DNA of 64,000 nucleotides from Novosphingobium sp. EMRT-2 (GCF_005145025.1 NZ_CP039695.1:3209501-3273500), one strand, 5' to 3'. Positions 41,287-51,046 are shown, counted from the first letter of the stretch. Notes: generated from the sequence alone by a model not told the origin. A program made the numbers and translations.

Positions 41287-43458
41287 ATGCTCTATCGCCG
41301 GCTGCTGATCGAATGGCTGGTCGTGGTGATCGCGGCCAGCTTGCTGGTCATAGGATCGGTGCGAGGGCGGTGGACCGCGCCGCTCGATAATATCCTGCTG
41401 GATTCGATGACGCTGATCCGTCCCGCCAACGCGGACGACCGGATCATGCTGGTCGAAATCGACGAGAGCAGCCTAGCGCGGATCGGCACTTGGCCGTGGC
41501 CCCGCTCCGTCCACGCGAGCGCGCTCGAAATGGCGGCGAAGGCGCGGCCTGCTGCGATCGGTTACGACGTCCTGTTCATCGAGCCCACGGCCGAGGACGC
41601 GCGTTTCGCCGAAGGATTGCGCGCGGCGGCGCCGGTCTATCTTCCCATGCTGCCAGGCTTGCCGGATGCCGATGGCCGCGCGGCGACCACGGCGGATCAG
41701 AAGCCGCCCCCGCCGATCAGCGCGGCGGCGGCGGGGCTGGGGTCGGTGGACGTCAACTTCGATGACGATGGCGTCGTGCGCCGCTTCGAACCCCGGCTTA
41801 ACGGGGCGGTCCCGCATCTGACGGAACTGCTTGTCCGGCGCATCGATCCGCAAGCTTACCAGGCCCATCCGCCCGCGATGACGCAGATCATCCCGTTTCA
41901 GCGACCGGGCGCGTTCCGGCGCGTGTCGTTCGATGATCTGCAGGCAGGGCGAGTTCCGGATGCGTTGATCCGTGGCAAGGTTCTGCTGTTCGGCGGGATC
42001 GCGTCGGGCTTTGGCGATCGCTTCCTCGTGCCGTTTTCAGCCGGCACCCTGATGTCGGGCGTGGAATTGCAGGCCAACATGCTCAACGCCCTGCTGCACG
42101 GCGATTTCTACCATGCCGTCGGCACGCCGTGGGTCACCGCGTTCAGCCTCCTGCCGGTGCTGCTGCTGTTGCTGGCTTTCCTGCATTTCGGGCCGATGAC
42201 CAACTTGCGCCTTTCGCTGGCGGGGTTGGGCGTGGTGTCGGCCGCTTCGGTGGGCTTGCTGCTGACAACCGGCTGGTGGGTTCCACCGGGCTCGGCTTTG
42301 CTGGGGCTGGTGGTGGTCTATTCGCTGTGGGGCTGGCGGCGGCTGGCGGCCGTGAGCGAGTTCCTGACCGCCGAAGTGGTCCAGCTCCAGAAGGAGCCCG
42401 ACCTTGTCCCGGCGGTCGTGCCCGCATCCGGGCGCGGCGATCTCGTCAACGTGGAGACCAACCGCCTGCATGACGTGATCGCCCAGTTGCGGGCCTTGCG
42501 CGCCTTCATCGCGGAAATCCTGGCCCGGCTGCCCGATGCGGTCTGCGTGGTCGATCACGATGGCACGGTGGTGATGGGAAACATCGCGGCCGACCGCCTG
42601 TTCGGGCGCGCGGTGCGTGACCAGCCGTTGCTGCCTCTGCTGGCCGGGATCGGTCTGGGCGGGGCCGTGCGCGAAGGCGAGGTGACGTTGCCCGATGGGC
42701 GGACGCTGGTGCTATCCCGCGCGGTGATCGACGGGATCGGCACGATCATGCGCTTTGCCGACATTACCGAGTTGAAAGCGGCATCCCGCGCACGGGAAGA
42801 GGCGCTGCAGTTTCTCAGCCACGATATGCGCGCGCCGTTCTCCGCCGTGATCGCGCTGCTGCAGGATCGGACATCGGGCGATAGCGGCGCGGTAACGGCC
42901 GAAACGGCCCTGCGCATACGCCAGCACGCCGGGCGCGGGCTGCAACTGGCGGACGATTTCGTGCAGCTTGCCCGCCTTGAGAACGCCAGCGTCGTGGCGG
43001 AACCGGTCGATCTGGCGGGCGCGCTCGCGGAAGCCATCGACCTGGTCTGGCAGCGTGCGCGCCAGCGCAACGTGGCGATCCGCGAGCGTATCGACGATGA
43101 CGATCTGTGGGTGATGGGGGACCCGGCCCTGGTCCAGCGCGCGCTGCTCAACCTGCTGGGCAATGCGGTGAAGTTCGCGCCCGAAGGTGGAACCGTCGAA
43201 TGCCACATCGTGCGCGAGGGCGCGCTGGCCGCCTGCTCGATCACGGGACAGGGGCCGCCGATGCCGCCGGAGCGCGCGCGCGATCCGTTCATTCCCTTCG
43301 CGCCGGGCACCGATGCGGCGGGCGAGGCCAGCCGGGGGCTTGGGCTGGCGTTCGTGAGAATGGCGGCGGAACGGCAGAACGGCAGCGTCGGTTATCGCGA
43401 GATGCCGGATGGCATGAAGGAGTTCACCATCCGCCTGCCTCTCGCCACCGACGATTGA
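41287..43458 (+). CDS. CHASE2-domain sensor histidine kinase
   Basis: A 723-residue membrane kinase. An N-terminal TM helix (residues 8-24) is followed by a periplasmic CHASE2 domain (to about 270; DDRIMLVEIDESSLARIGTWPWPR, GSVDVNFDDDGVVRRFEP, GKVLLFGGIA), three TM helices (about 280-350), a PAS-like segment (about 405-500), the HisKA H-box with His512 (FLSHDMRAPF) and a HATPase domain with N-box LLNLLGNAVKFAPEGG. In the usual G1 position GQGPP is atypical, and G2 is GLGLAFVRMAAE. It starts 12 bp after the FecR gene, completing a three-gene signalling module. Confidence 0.9.
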   Translation: MLYRRLLIEWLVVVIAASLLVIGSVRGRWTAPLDNILLDSMTLIRPANADDRIMLVEIDESSLARIGTWPWPRSVHASALEMAAKARPAAIGYDVLFIEPTAEDARFAEGLRAAAPVYLPMLPGLPDADGRAATTADQKPPPPISAAAAGLGSVDVNFDDDGVVRRFEPRLNGAVPHLTELLVRRIDPQAYQAHPPAMTQIIPFQRPGAFRRVSFDDLQAGRVPDALIRGKVLLFGGIASGFGDRFLVPFSAGTLMSGVELQANMLNALLHGDFYHAVGTPWVTAFSLLPVLLLLLAFLHFGPMTNLRLSLAGLGVVSAASVGLLLTTGWWVPPGSALLGLVVVYSLWGWRRLAAVSEFLTAEVVQLQKEPDLVPAVVPASGRGDLVNVETNRLHDVIAQLRALRAFIAEILARLPDAVCVVDHDGTVVMGNIAADRLFGRAVRDQPLLPLLAGIGLGGAVREGEVTLPDGRTLVLSRAVIDGIGTIMRFADITELKAASRAREEALQFLSHDMRAPFSAVIALLQDRTSGDSGAVTAETALRIRQHAGRGLQLADDFVQLARLENASVVAEPVDLAGALAEAIDLVWQRARQRNVAIRERIDDDDLWVMGDPALVQRALLNLLGNAVKFAPEGGTVECHIVREGALAACSITGQGPPMPPERARDPFIPFAPGTDAAGEASRGLGLAFVRMAAERQNGSVGYREMPDGMKEFTIRLPLATDD

Positions 43459-43465
43459 GCGGGCT

Positions 43466-44023
43466 TCAGTCGCGCGTCCAGGAAAGCTCCGATCCTTCGG
43501 GCACCGGATGGACCAGCATGTCCGCGGCGCGGGCGGCGAGCGAGGCCAGCACGGGTTTGCCCGTGCCGTGGCAATGATCTTCCTCGGCCCAGCCGCGCCC
43601 GATCAGCGTGCCCGTGGTGTGGTCCACGACGGTCAGGACAAGGCGATACCGAGTGTCGTGGCACGATTGCAGGAAGCGCTGCTTCTTGGCCCCTGAAAGC
43701 GGCGGGGCCGCGTTGTCGACCAGCACGGCCACGTTCGACGGGCGCTGGGTATAGGCAGCCGTCAATTCGTTCCGGCTGTCATCGGCGATGCCGATGCCGG
43801 TGGTGCGCAGCGCATCGACGATGACCGACCGGTCGCCGTTGTCGTCCGGCATGGCGGTCGGCTTCACGGTATAGGGCATGGCCGGCTTCTCCGGCGCGGC
43901 CATTCCACCGAAGCGGGTTCGCACAGGGCCGGCGCAGCCCGAGGCAAGGCAGGTCAAAACGACCAGTGTGGTCAGGCGACGCGGCAGGTGATGAAAGGCG
44001 TTGGCGCGCGGCGCTTCGGGCAT
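43466..44023 (-). CDS. Putative lipoprotein of unknown function
   Basis: A 185-residue protein with a basic N-terminus (HHLPRRLTTLVVLTCLASGC); LASGC is a lipobox, giving lipidation at the Cys near residue 30. The mature part has a region like YTQRPSNVAVLVDNAAPPLSG and ends HPVPEGSELSWTRD; no family is recognised. It is convergent with the CHASE2 kinase gene (8-bp gap). The ATG at 44023 is preferred for the lipobox distance. An envelope location is predicted. Confidence 0.7.
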   Translation of the reverse strand: MPEAPRANAFHHLPRRLTTLVVLTCLASGCAGPVRTRFGGMAAPEKPAMPYTVKPTAMPDDNGDRSVIVDALRTTGIGIADDSRNELTAAYTQRPSNVAVLVDNAAPPLSGAKKQRFLQSCHDTRYRLVLTVVDHTTGTLIGRGWAEEDHCHGTGKPVLASLAARAADMLVHPVPEGSELSWTRD

Positions 44024-44339
44024 GATGGAAATTCTCGTCTCGGCAAGTCGGGCGGTGCGATAGCTACCCATCGCCAATATCGATCGCCCGCGCAATCGGG
44101 AAGATTGCGGACTGCTCGGCAGCAGGTTGTGGGGATGCGCGGTCGGGGTGCCCTCGCGGTGGCTGGCAAATTTACATCATTTTACACCGAAATGCCGGAA
44201 GTTCTGGCACTTATCATCGCATGTGCGTGGTCTTTCACGCGCTTTCCGCAAGCCGCTCGTGGCCCGCCGCATCATGCCGGGGGCATGGCGCGAATTGCGC
44301 GAGGCGCGTCCGGAACCACGGGGTCAGGATGGGTTGGAC

Positions 44340-44840
44340 ATGAAGGCTTTCGAAATCGGAGGAATTGCCCTCGAACCTGCCAGGATGGGCATCCCGCTGC
44401 TGGCATGCGAAGGGGACATCATCGTTTCGCCCCCGCTGCCCGAACGCGCGGCTCGGGCGCACCTGGCTTTGGCGCGCGAGCTCTATTCGGCGCGCCGGCG
44501 GCGCGAGCGGTTCTTTCCCGCCGACCTGTTCGGCGAAGCGGCGTGGGATATCCTGCTGGATCTCTATATCGCCCGCCACGAAAAGCGTGAAGTCGCCACC
44601 ACCAGCGCCTGCATTGGTGCCTATGTTCCGCCGACCACGGCGCTGCGCTGGCTGCGCCATCTGATGGAGCATGACTACGTGCACCGCGAAGACGACGGCA
44701 AGGATCGGCGCAGGACGTTCGTGCGCCTTTCGGCCAAGGGCAACGCGGCGATGGACGCCTTCCTGGCGAACATGCTGAAGACGATGGCGCGCAACTTGGG
44801 CGCGGTGCTGATGGCCGAAATGGAAGGGGATTGTCAGTAG
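44340..44840 (+). CDS. MarR-like winged-helix regulator
   Basis: A 166-residue protein. Residues 60-135 form the winged helix: FGEAAWDILLDLYIARHEKR, ATTSACIGAYVPPTTALRWLRHLMEHDYVHREDD and the wing KDRRRTFVRLSAKG. The N-terminal ~40 residues differ from typical MarR. CAGGAT lies about 10 bases upstream of the ATG. No target operon is evident; it precedes the c-di-GMP gene on the same strand with a 121-bp gap. Confidence 0.8.
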   Translation: MKAFEIGGIALEPARMGIPLLACEGDIIVSPPLPERAARAHLALARELYSARRRRERFFPADLFGEAAWDILLDLYIARHEKREVATTSACIGAYVPPTTALRWLRHLMEHDYVHREDDGKDRRRTFVRLSAKGNAAMDAFLANMLKTMARNLGAVLMAEMEGDCQ

Positions 44841-44961
44841 GTCCCGCGCGCCGGACAGGTGAAGACTGGCCGATTGCCCCTTAGGTCATTAGCATTTATT
44901 GGCACGATCTTAACGTTTGATACCTCAAAGAAGCACGATCTCATCGGAAAGTGCTTCCCTG

Positions 44962-47742
44962 ATGTTCGATATCCTTTTCTGCATTCGCGATCAGCATGAT
45001 TTCACCCTCGTGCTGCTGGCGGCGGGCGTGTGCCTCCTGTCGACCGTGACAGCCGTCCTCCTGCTTCGCCAATCGAGCGTGGCAAAGGGAAGCAGCGCCC
45101 GGAACTGGGCAGTGATCGGCGGAGGGGTAACCGGGTTCGGCATCTGGTCCACGCACTTCATCGCGATGCTCGGCTACGATCCGGGCGTGGTGATGGGGTA
45201 CAAGGCGGGGCTGACGATCGGTTCGCTCGCCATCGTCGTCGTCAGCATGGTAATCGCGTTCCTGCTCGCGATCAGGGCCAAAACGCGCACCGGCCGCCTT
45301 GGAGCCGGCGTGCTTGCGGGCTCCGGTTTCGCGACCATGCATTATGTCGGCATGGCGGCCGTTGAGATGCCCGCCACGATCCAATGGCGATCGTCCTACG
45401 TCGCGCTTTCGCTGCTGCTTGCGATCCTGCCCTTCTATGCCGGGCTGGAAAAGGCGGTGCAACGCAATGGGCGCGCGCACGGTTTCGCCGCGGCGCTGAT
45501 GATGACGGGCGCGGTGGTTGGACTGCACTTTTCCGGGATGGCCGCAATCCGGCTGATCCCCGCCCGTCTGCATACCGAAGCGATGCTGCTTTCGCCCAGC
45601 ACAATGGCCGTCCTGGTCGGCAGCGTGTCGGTGCTGCTGCTGGCGCTTTGCATCGGCAGCTGGGCGATCACGCGCCGGGCTAACGCCGCGATCGAGGTCA
45701 GCGAGCGGCAGTTCAGCATCCTGGTCAAGGGCATCTCCGACTGCGCGCTCTACATGCTCGATCTCGAAGGGCGCGTGGCCAGCTGGAACGCCGGTGCGCA
45801 GCGCCTGAAGGGCTATCAGGCGAGCGAGGTTCTCGGCCTTCCGCTCGGGCGATTTTATACGCCGGAAGACCGCGCCGCCGGTGCGCCGCAGCGGGCGCTG
45901 GCCCAGGCACTGGCCGACGGCAAGTTCACCGGCGAAGGCTGGCGCATGCGCCGCGATGGCTCGCGCTTCTGGGCGCATGTCACCATCGAGCGGATCGTCG
46001 ATGTCGCGGGCGAACACATCGGTTTCGCCAAGATCACGCGCGATATGACGCGCTTCAAGGAAGACCAGGACCGGATCAGGGAGGCGCACCATCGTCTTGA
46101 TGCCGCGCTGGAGCACATGCACCAGGGCCTGTGCCTGTTCGATGCCAGCCAGCGGCTGGTGCTGCGCAATCATCGGTTCGCCGACCTCTGGCAGCTGCCC
46201 GAAGATAGCTGCCCGCCGGGCTGGACGCTGATGGACGTGGCGCGGGCCGCGCTGGAGGCGCGGACGGGTGGCCGGGTTTCCGACGAGCGGCTGGAAAACA
46301 TGAACCTTCTGCTTCAGCGCTCGCTTGCGTCGCCGGAACTGCCGCCCGTGATTGCCGAATTCGGCGAGGATTTCGTGGTCTCGATTTCCAGCAGGCCCAT
46401 GCCGAACGGTGGATGGGTGATGACTTTCGAGGATATTACCGAACGCAGCCGTTCGGAGGCCCGCATCGCCCACATGGCCATGCACGATGATCTCACCGGC
46501 CTTCCCAACCGCGCCAGCTTCAACCACTGGCTTGATCGGGAACTGGAACTGGCGGAACTGCGCGACGATCAGGTCGCCCTGGCGATCATCGACCTCGATC
46601 GCTTCAAGGAAATCAACGATACGCAAGGGCATGTCGCCGGCGACATGCTCCTGCAGCGGATCGCGAACGCGATGTCGGCCGTGCTGGGGGACGGGGAGAC
46701 GGTCGCGCGGATCGGGGGCGATGAATTCGCGGCCGCCAAGCACTTTTCCTCGCCCGCCGAACTGTCGGATTTCGTGGCCCGGCTGAGCCGTTGCTTCGAT
46801 ATTCCGTTCGGCGCGCAGGACGGCATTGCCGTGGGCGCCAGCCTTGGCATCGCGATATACCCCACCGATGCCACGGGCCGCGAGGCGCTGCTCAACAACG
46901 CCGATCTCGCGATGTACCGGGCCAAGGGCAACCTGGGCGAGCGCATCTGCTATTACGAACAGGGCATGGACGAAAGCGCGCGCCATCGCCGACAACTGGC
47001 GAACGACCTGCGACACGCTGTGGCGCGGGGAGAGCTTGCTGTCCTGTATCAGCCGCAACACTCGCTCAAGAACGGGGAAATCAGCGGCTATGAAGCGCTG
47101 TTGCGCTGGCACCATCCCCGCTTCGGCATTGTGTCGCCCGTGGAGTTCATCCCGATCGCCGAGGAAAACGGCGAGATCATGAAGCTGGGCGAATGGGTCT
47201 TGCGCATGGCCTGTGCGGAAGCGGTCTTCTGGCCGCAGAAGCACAAGATCGCCGTAAATCTCTCGCCCGTTCAATTGCTGCAGGCCGACTTGCCGGAAAT
47301 CGTCACGCGCGTACTGGTGGAGACCGGCCTTTCGCCCCACCGGCTCGAACTGGAAATCACGGAGACCGCGCTGATCGCCGACAAGGTGAGGTCGCTGCAC
47401 ACGCTCCGCCGCATCAAGGCGCTTGGCGTCAGCGTTGCCATGGACGATTTCGGCACGGGCTATTCGTCGCTGGATACGCTGCATTCGTTCCCGTTCGACA
47501 AGATCAAGATCGACAAGTCGTTCCTGCTTGAATCCGAACACAACGAACAGGCCCGCGCGATCATCCGCGCCGTGCTGGCACTGGGCAAGAGCCTGCAGAT
47601 CCCGGTGCTGGCGGAAGGCGTGGAAACGATCGGCCAGCTCGAACTGCTCGTCTCCGCAGGCTGCGAGGAAGCCCAGGGGTATTACTTCGGCAAGCCTGCC
47701 GTGGCTCCCAGCGCGCCCTTGAAAGATGCGAAGGCGGGATAG
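44962..47742 (+). CDS. MHYT-PAS-GGDEF-EAL cyclic-di-GMP protein
   Basis: A 926-residue membrane protein. The MHYT sensor (residues 1-230) shows three repeats, STHFIAMLGYDPG, TMHYVGMAAVEMP and GLHFSGMAAIRL, thought to bind copper for O2/CO/NO sensing. Two PAS segments follow (about 235-365 and 370-490), then GGDEF (RIGGDEFAAAK, residue 585, active-site intact; no RxxD inhibitory site visible) and EAL (GYEALLRWHH, residue 711; DDFGTGYSSL present). Both catalytic sets look complete, so it may make and degrade c-di-GMP. I chose ATG 44962; a TTG at 44917 is less likely. Confidence 0.92.
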   Translation: MFDILFCIRDQHDFTLVLLAAGVCLLSTVTAVLLLRQSSVAKGSSARNWAVIGGGVTGFGIWSTHFIAMLGYDPGVVMGYKAGLTIGSLAIVVVSMVIAFLLAIRAKTRTGRLGAGVLAGSGFATMHYVGMAAVEMPATIQWRSSYVALSLLLAILPFYAGLEKAVQRNGRAHGFAAALMMTGAVVGLHFSGMAAIRLIPARLHTEAMLLSPSTMAVLVGSVSVLLLALCIGSWAITRRANAAIEVSERQFSILVKGISDCALYMLDLEGRVASWNAGAQRLKGYQASEVLGLPLGRFYTPEDRAAGAPQRALAQALADGKFTGEGWRMRRDGSRFWAHVTIERIVDVAGEHIGFAKITRDMTRFKEDQDRIREAHHRLDAALEHMHQGLCLFDASQRLVLRNHRFADLWQLPEDSCPPGWTLMDVARAALEARTGGRVSDERLENMNLLLQRSLASPELPPVIAEFGEDFVVSISSRPMPNGGWVMTFEDITERSRSEARIAHMAMHDDLTGLPNRASFNHWLDRELELAELRDDQVALAIIDLDRFKEINDTQGHVAGDMLLQRIANAMSAVLGDGETVARIGGDEFAAAKHFSSPAELSDFVARLSRCFDIPFGAQDGIAVGASLGIAIYPTDATGREALLNNADLAMYRAKGNLGERICYYEQGMDESARHRRQLANDLRHAVARGELAVLYQPQHSLKNGEISGYEALLRWHHPRFGIVSPVEFIPIAEENGEIMKLGEWVLRMACAEAVFWPQKHKIAVNLSPVQLLQADLPEIVTRVLVETGLSPHRLELEITETALIADKVRSLHTLRRIKALGVSVAMDDFGTGYSSLDTLHSFPFDKIKIDKSFLLESEHNEQARAIIRAVLALGKSLQIPVLAEGVETIGQLELLVSAGCEEAQGYYFGKPAVAPSAPLKDAKAG

Positions 47743-47922
47743 CCCCGGTCGGGCGCGGGAGCACGATCGCGGCGACAGGAGCGGGAAGGTCAAGGCCGGG
47801 CTTGCGCGGCACCGCACTTCCGCCTAAGGCCGGGTCGGTCGTTCCATGCTGGAATTCCTACTTGGAACGATGTTGGAATGGTTTCAGTGTAACCTGAAAT
47901 TCTTTCAAAAATTAATGCCTTA

Positions 47923-47996
47923 GCGGGTGTAGCTCAATGGTAGAGCAGAAGCTTCCCAAGCTTACGACGAGGGTTCGATTCCCTTCACCCGCTCCA
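47923..47996 (+). tRNA. tRNA-Gly (anticodon CCC)
   Basis: A full cloverleaf: acceptor GCGGGTG/CACCCGC, D-stem GCTC/GAGC, anticodon loop TTCCCAA (anticodon CCC), T-stem GAGGG with TTCGATT loop, and encoded CCA. It closely resembles the Escherichia coli tRNA-Gly(CCC). The lowest anticodon-stem pair is a G-A mismatch. Confidence 0.95.
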
Positions 47997-48006
47997 AGTA
48001 TGCAAA

Positions 48007-48375
48007 TCAGGCGGCGGCGCGGGTCGCGATGACGTCCTCGTAGCGCGCATCCGCCAGGTCGAGTTCCGGCCATGGCGGCGCCGTTTCGGTGGTCAGCACC
48101 AGCTGGCCCAGGCCGGACAGGCGGAAACTGCCGAGTTTCGGTTCCTGCACGGCCGCGCCGTCCTGCTCCATGGCGACGGCGTCGCAGTAGAACTTGCCAT
48201 TGCGACGATAGAGCAACTGGGGTGCCACCTGTGTTGCGGTCCGATTGTAGGTCCAGCGCAGGCACAGGCCAAGGTGCAGCGCCTGCAGGATCATGTGCAG
48301 CGCCTCGGCTTCCCTTTCATCGGCGACGGGGAGATCCTGTGGTCGAAGCGGGGGCGTCTGGGTCGGTTTGGTCAT
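48007..48375 (-). CDS. Hypothetical protein
   Basis: A 122-residue soluble protein. The start MTKPTQTPPLRPQDLPVADE leads to EAEALHMILQALHLGLCLRWTYNRTATQVAPQLLYRRNGKFYCDAV, somewhat like a WYL-type small beta fold, with a C-terminal FRLSGLGQLVLTTE. The resemblance to WYL ligand-binding domains is weak and there is no DNA-binding part. It lies 10 bp downstream of tRNA-Gly on the opposite strand. The 48376-48599 gap shows nothing further. Confidence 0.7.
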   Translation of the reverse strand: MTKPTQTPPLRPQDLPVADEREAEALHMILQALHLGLCLRWTYNRTATQVAPQLLYRRNGKFYCDAVAMEQDGAAVQEPKLGSFRLSGLGQLVLTTETAPPWPELDLADARYEDVIATRAAA

Positions 48376-48599
48376 GCCGGTCGCTCTTGCCGCTCTGCGC
48401 GCGATCCGCAACACCTTCTTTGGTGACGAATGTTTCCATTTCCGTCTGTAGCTGGCGGTTCGTGCTTCGGTATCCCGCCCCACCGCCCCAAATCCGGCAC
48501 GCGGCGTTGCCATTGTCCGGCCCGGGACGTACAGCGTGAGCAGTTCCCCTGACTGCTGCTAAGGTTGCCTGGCTTGGGGACGAGAAAGAGAGCACTGAC

Positions 48600-49064
48600 G
48601 TGACGGGTTCTTCGTTGGATCATCTTGCCCCGGACGGCGATCGTGCGCCGGGGATGGTCCGTCCGTCGCTGGCGCAGGCGATCAAGCGCGGATTTGTCGG
48701 GCGCTGCCCCCGCTGCGCGCGCGCGAAGCTGTTTCGGGCTTTCCTCAAGCCCGTGGACCGTTGCCCCGATTGCCAGCAGGACTGGTCATGCCAGCGCGCG
48801 GACGATTTTCCCGCCTATCTCGCGATCCTGTTGACGGGCCATCTCGTCGCGCCACTGATCATTGCGGTGGAGCTCGATTTCTCGCCTCCGGCCTGGGTGC
48901 AGATGACATTGTGGCCCGCGATCGTGGCGGCGATGGTGCTCGCGCTGATCCAGCCGGCCAAGGGCGCGGTGATCGCGGCGCAATGGCGGCTGGGCCTGCA
49001 CGGTTTCGCGGCATCCGATATGCAGGCCGCGGATGCCGACGCTAACGGTGGCGCCAGAAGCTGA
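48600..49064 (+). CDS. DUF983 family membrane protein
   Basis: A 154-residue protein with two CxxC pairs (C36/C39 in GRCPRCARAKLF and C55/C58 in DRCPDCQQD), likely a zinc ribbon, followed by two TM helices (about 75-92 and 103-120). This pattern is DUF983, common in alphaproteobacteria and sometimes linked to cytochrome oxidase genes, with unknown function. The GTG at 48600 has a purine-rich AAAGAGAG upstream; an ATG at codon 19 is an alternative. Confidence 0.82.
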   Translation: MTGSSLDHLAPDGDRAPGMVRPSLAQAIKRGFVGRCPRCARAKLFRAFLKPVDRCPDCQQDWSCQRADDFPAYLAILLTGHLVAPLIIAVELDFSPPAWVQMTLWPAIVAAMVLALIQPAKGAVIAAQWRLGLHGFAASDMQAADADANGGARS

Positions 49065-49144
49065 GGTGTTGCGTCATCTCCCATCGATCCGATCGGATGC
49101 AGTGAGGATAACGATGACAGCGGCGGCCGGCGCCAGCCGATCCT

Positions 49145-49801
49145 TCAAACAGCGAGGCGCTGCGAATTGGGCGTGATCGCCAGCCGGCGCAGCCCTTCGA
49201 TATTGAGAAGAGTCAGCCGCTTGCCATGCAATTCGATAAGTTTTTCTGCCCGCAGCATTTGTAGCACGCGATTGACGTGAACGGCCGACAAGCCAACGAT
49301 ATCCGCCAGATCGTATTGCGTCAGGGGCATGACGCAGCGGTTTTCGATGACGTGGCAGGCGCGTTTCAGCCGTTCGAACAGTTCGCACAGCAGGCTGCAC
49401 AGGCGCTCGGTCGCCGAGAGCCGGCCAAGATTGAATATCCACTGTTCGCGCCGGTTAAGAATGGTGAGCAGGGATTCCAGTATGCTGGTCATTCCATCCG
49501 CCTCTTGCGCTGGCCTGCGATGGATACCCGCCATGGACAGCGATCGAGCGCGCAGGCGCGTCAGCGCAACCACGGGCAGTGTCGGGGTTCCCTGGAAAAG
49601 CCATTGCGGTTCGCAGTATTCACCGGGAAGAAACAGCGTAATGATTTGCCGTCGTCCGTCGACCAGCAATCTGTATTGGCAAGCCCAACCTTCCTCGATC
49701 TTGAAGATATGGTCCGTTTTCTGTGCATGACGCGCGAGGTATTCGTGCCTGTGAAAGACACGCATGCCGTCGCGCGCGGATACCGCTTCTTCTATCATCA
49801 A
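49145..49801 (-). CDS. Crp/Fnr-family transcription regulator
   Basis: A 218-residue protein with a cyclic-nucleotide-binding-like barrel (DHIFKIEEGWACQYRLLVDG, LFLPGEYCEP) and a C-terminal HTH (LTQYDLADIVGLSAVHVNRVLQMLRAEKLIE). The FNR cysteine cluster and the CRP phosphate-binding loop are absent, so the signal is unknown. It is paralogous to the regulator at 49935-50648, with which it lies in tandem. Such HTH_Crp genes occur in multiple copies in sphingomonads, often near stress genes. Confidence 0.87.
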   Translation of the reverse strand: MMIEEAVSARDGMRVFHRHEYLARHAQKTDHIFKIEEGWACQYRLLVDGRRQIITLFLPGEYCEPQWLFQGTPTLPVVALTRLRARSLSMAGIHRRPAQEADGMTSILESLLTILNRREQWIFNLGRLSATERLCSLLCELFERLKRACHVIENRCVMPLTQYDLADIVGLSAVHVNRVLQMLRAEKLIELHGKRLTLLNIEGLRRLAITPNSQRLAV

Positions 49802-49934
49802 TACTATCCCGGATTTTTCTGATGGGTACAGTGCGCCACCGGGGGGCGGGAGGATTCACATAGGTTTATGAGCGCAACAAAGTCCGACCAAGCGTTCCGG
49901 GAAGCCGACGGATGCCCTGTGGTCTGCTTGCCAG

Positions 49935-50648
49935 TCAGCGCCCAAATTGCAGATACGTCGGGCGGAAGTGGCAATAGGCCTCCAGCGCGGCCGGGTCCGG
50001 CATGGTGATGCGCCCTCCCTGCCAATGGATGAGGTCGCGCGCGCGCAGATCCTGGATCACCCGATTCACGTGCACCGTGGAAAGCCCGGTGGCTTCGGCG
50101 AGGTGAATCTGTGTGAGCGGCGAGTCAAACCCGTCGGGCGTGGCGGCTCCTATTGCCCGCAGGCGGTGTGCAAGCTCGCAAAACAGATGGCCGATGCGCT
50201 GGCGTGCGCTGCGCGCTGCAACATTGCGTGTCCATTCGCGCTGAATGGCGAGCGTGGCAGTTCCTTCGACGCCAAGGGCCAGGCGGATTCGGGGTGACTG
50301 GGTCCGGACCAGTTCGACGGCATCGGACAGAACCAATGCGCAGTGCATCTTGTCGATAGCGCCAATGGAATGATCGATCGTTCCAGCCACCGGGAAAACC
50401 GGATTGCACAGATCGCCCGGCAGGAGAAAGGCCACAATCTGACGGCTTCCGTTTTCCAACAGTTTGTAGCGGCATCCCCAACCATCCAGCACGATCTTGA
50501 GGAAATGGATGTGATCGCCTTCGCGCACGAGATCGCCGCCGGCTTTCACCGTGCGGATTTCGGTGTCCACGAGATCATCCACCAGCGCCATGTCCGTCGA
50601 GGACAGGTCGACATATTGCAGGAGTTTCATGGCAAGTGGGCCTGACAT
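49935..50648 (-). CDS. Crp/Fnr-family transcription regulator
   Basis: A 237-residue regulator with the effector barrel (DLVREGDHIHFLKIVLDGWGCRYKLLENG, AFLLPGDLCNP) and an HTH (LTQIHLAEATGLSTVHVNRVIQDLRARDLIHW). As in its downstream paralogue, CRP- or FNR-type ligand residues are not evident. It diverges from the GT4 gene across 398 bp (50649-51046), which is comparatively AT-rich and holds no gene I can support; a shared regulatory region for the GT4-GH130 operon is plausible. Confidence 0.87.
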   Translation of the reverse strand: MSGPLAMKLLQYVDLSSTDMALVDDLVDTEIRTVKAGGDLVREGDHIHFLKIVLDGWGCRYKLLENGSRQIVAFLLPGDLCNPVFPVAGTIDHSIGAIDKMHCALVLSDAVELVRTQSPRIRLALGVEGTATLAIQREWTRNVAARSARQRIGHLFCELAHRLRAIGAATPDGFDSPLTQIHLAEATGLSTVHVNRVIQDLRARDLIHWQGGRITMPDPAALEAYCHFRPTYLQFGR

Positions 50649-51046
50649 GCTGGCTGGTCCCTTCAGCTGTTCCTTGAGCGTCGCGCCGATGCAACGCCGG
50701 TGGTCCCGGCTGGTTTCCGGTTGCGATCATGCGAGGCGTTACGGATCATCCGTTGACTGTCGTTCCTCCGTTCGGGGGAAGGACTTGCCCGGTCATGCAG
50801 CTGCAACCCTTGAAGGACAGGATCGACCGTCAATCGCAGCGGAACGGCGAAATTTCCCATTTGCTTACATATGTATTTGAAATGCCCATTGACTTGTAAA
50901 AACAAGAACGAGTGATCGTGCCGCCGGCGAGGTCAATAATTCCAAGTGCGCCGGAGCGTTGTTTTAGTGCCATGAGCCGTTTCATTTGCCGGAAACGCCA
51001 GAGGGGAAATCCGCTTTCATAAAGAGCTGCAATGAAAGGCGGATAG

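Noticed and set aside
44941..47817. A 958-codon minus-strand frame opposite the MHYT-GGDEF-EAL gene
   Set aside because: The plus strand carries complete MHYT, GGDEF and EAL motifs; the antisense product has no recognisable fold.
47923..51046. tRNA-Gly as the attachment site of a genomic island
   Set aside because: No integrase, no repeated tRNA 3' end and no change in gene type that would mark an island.
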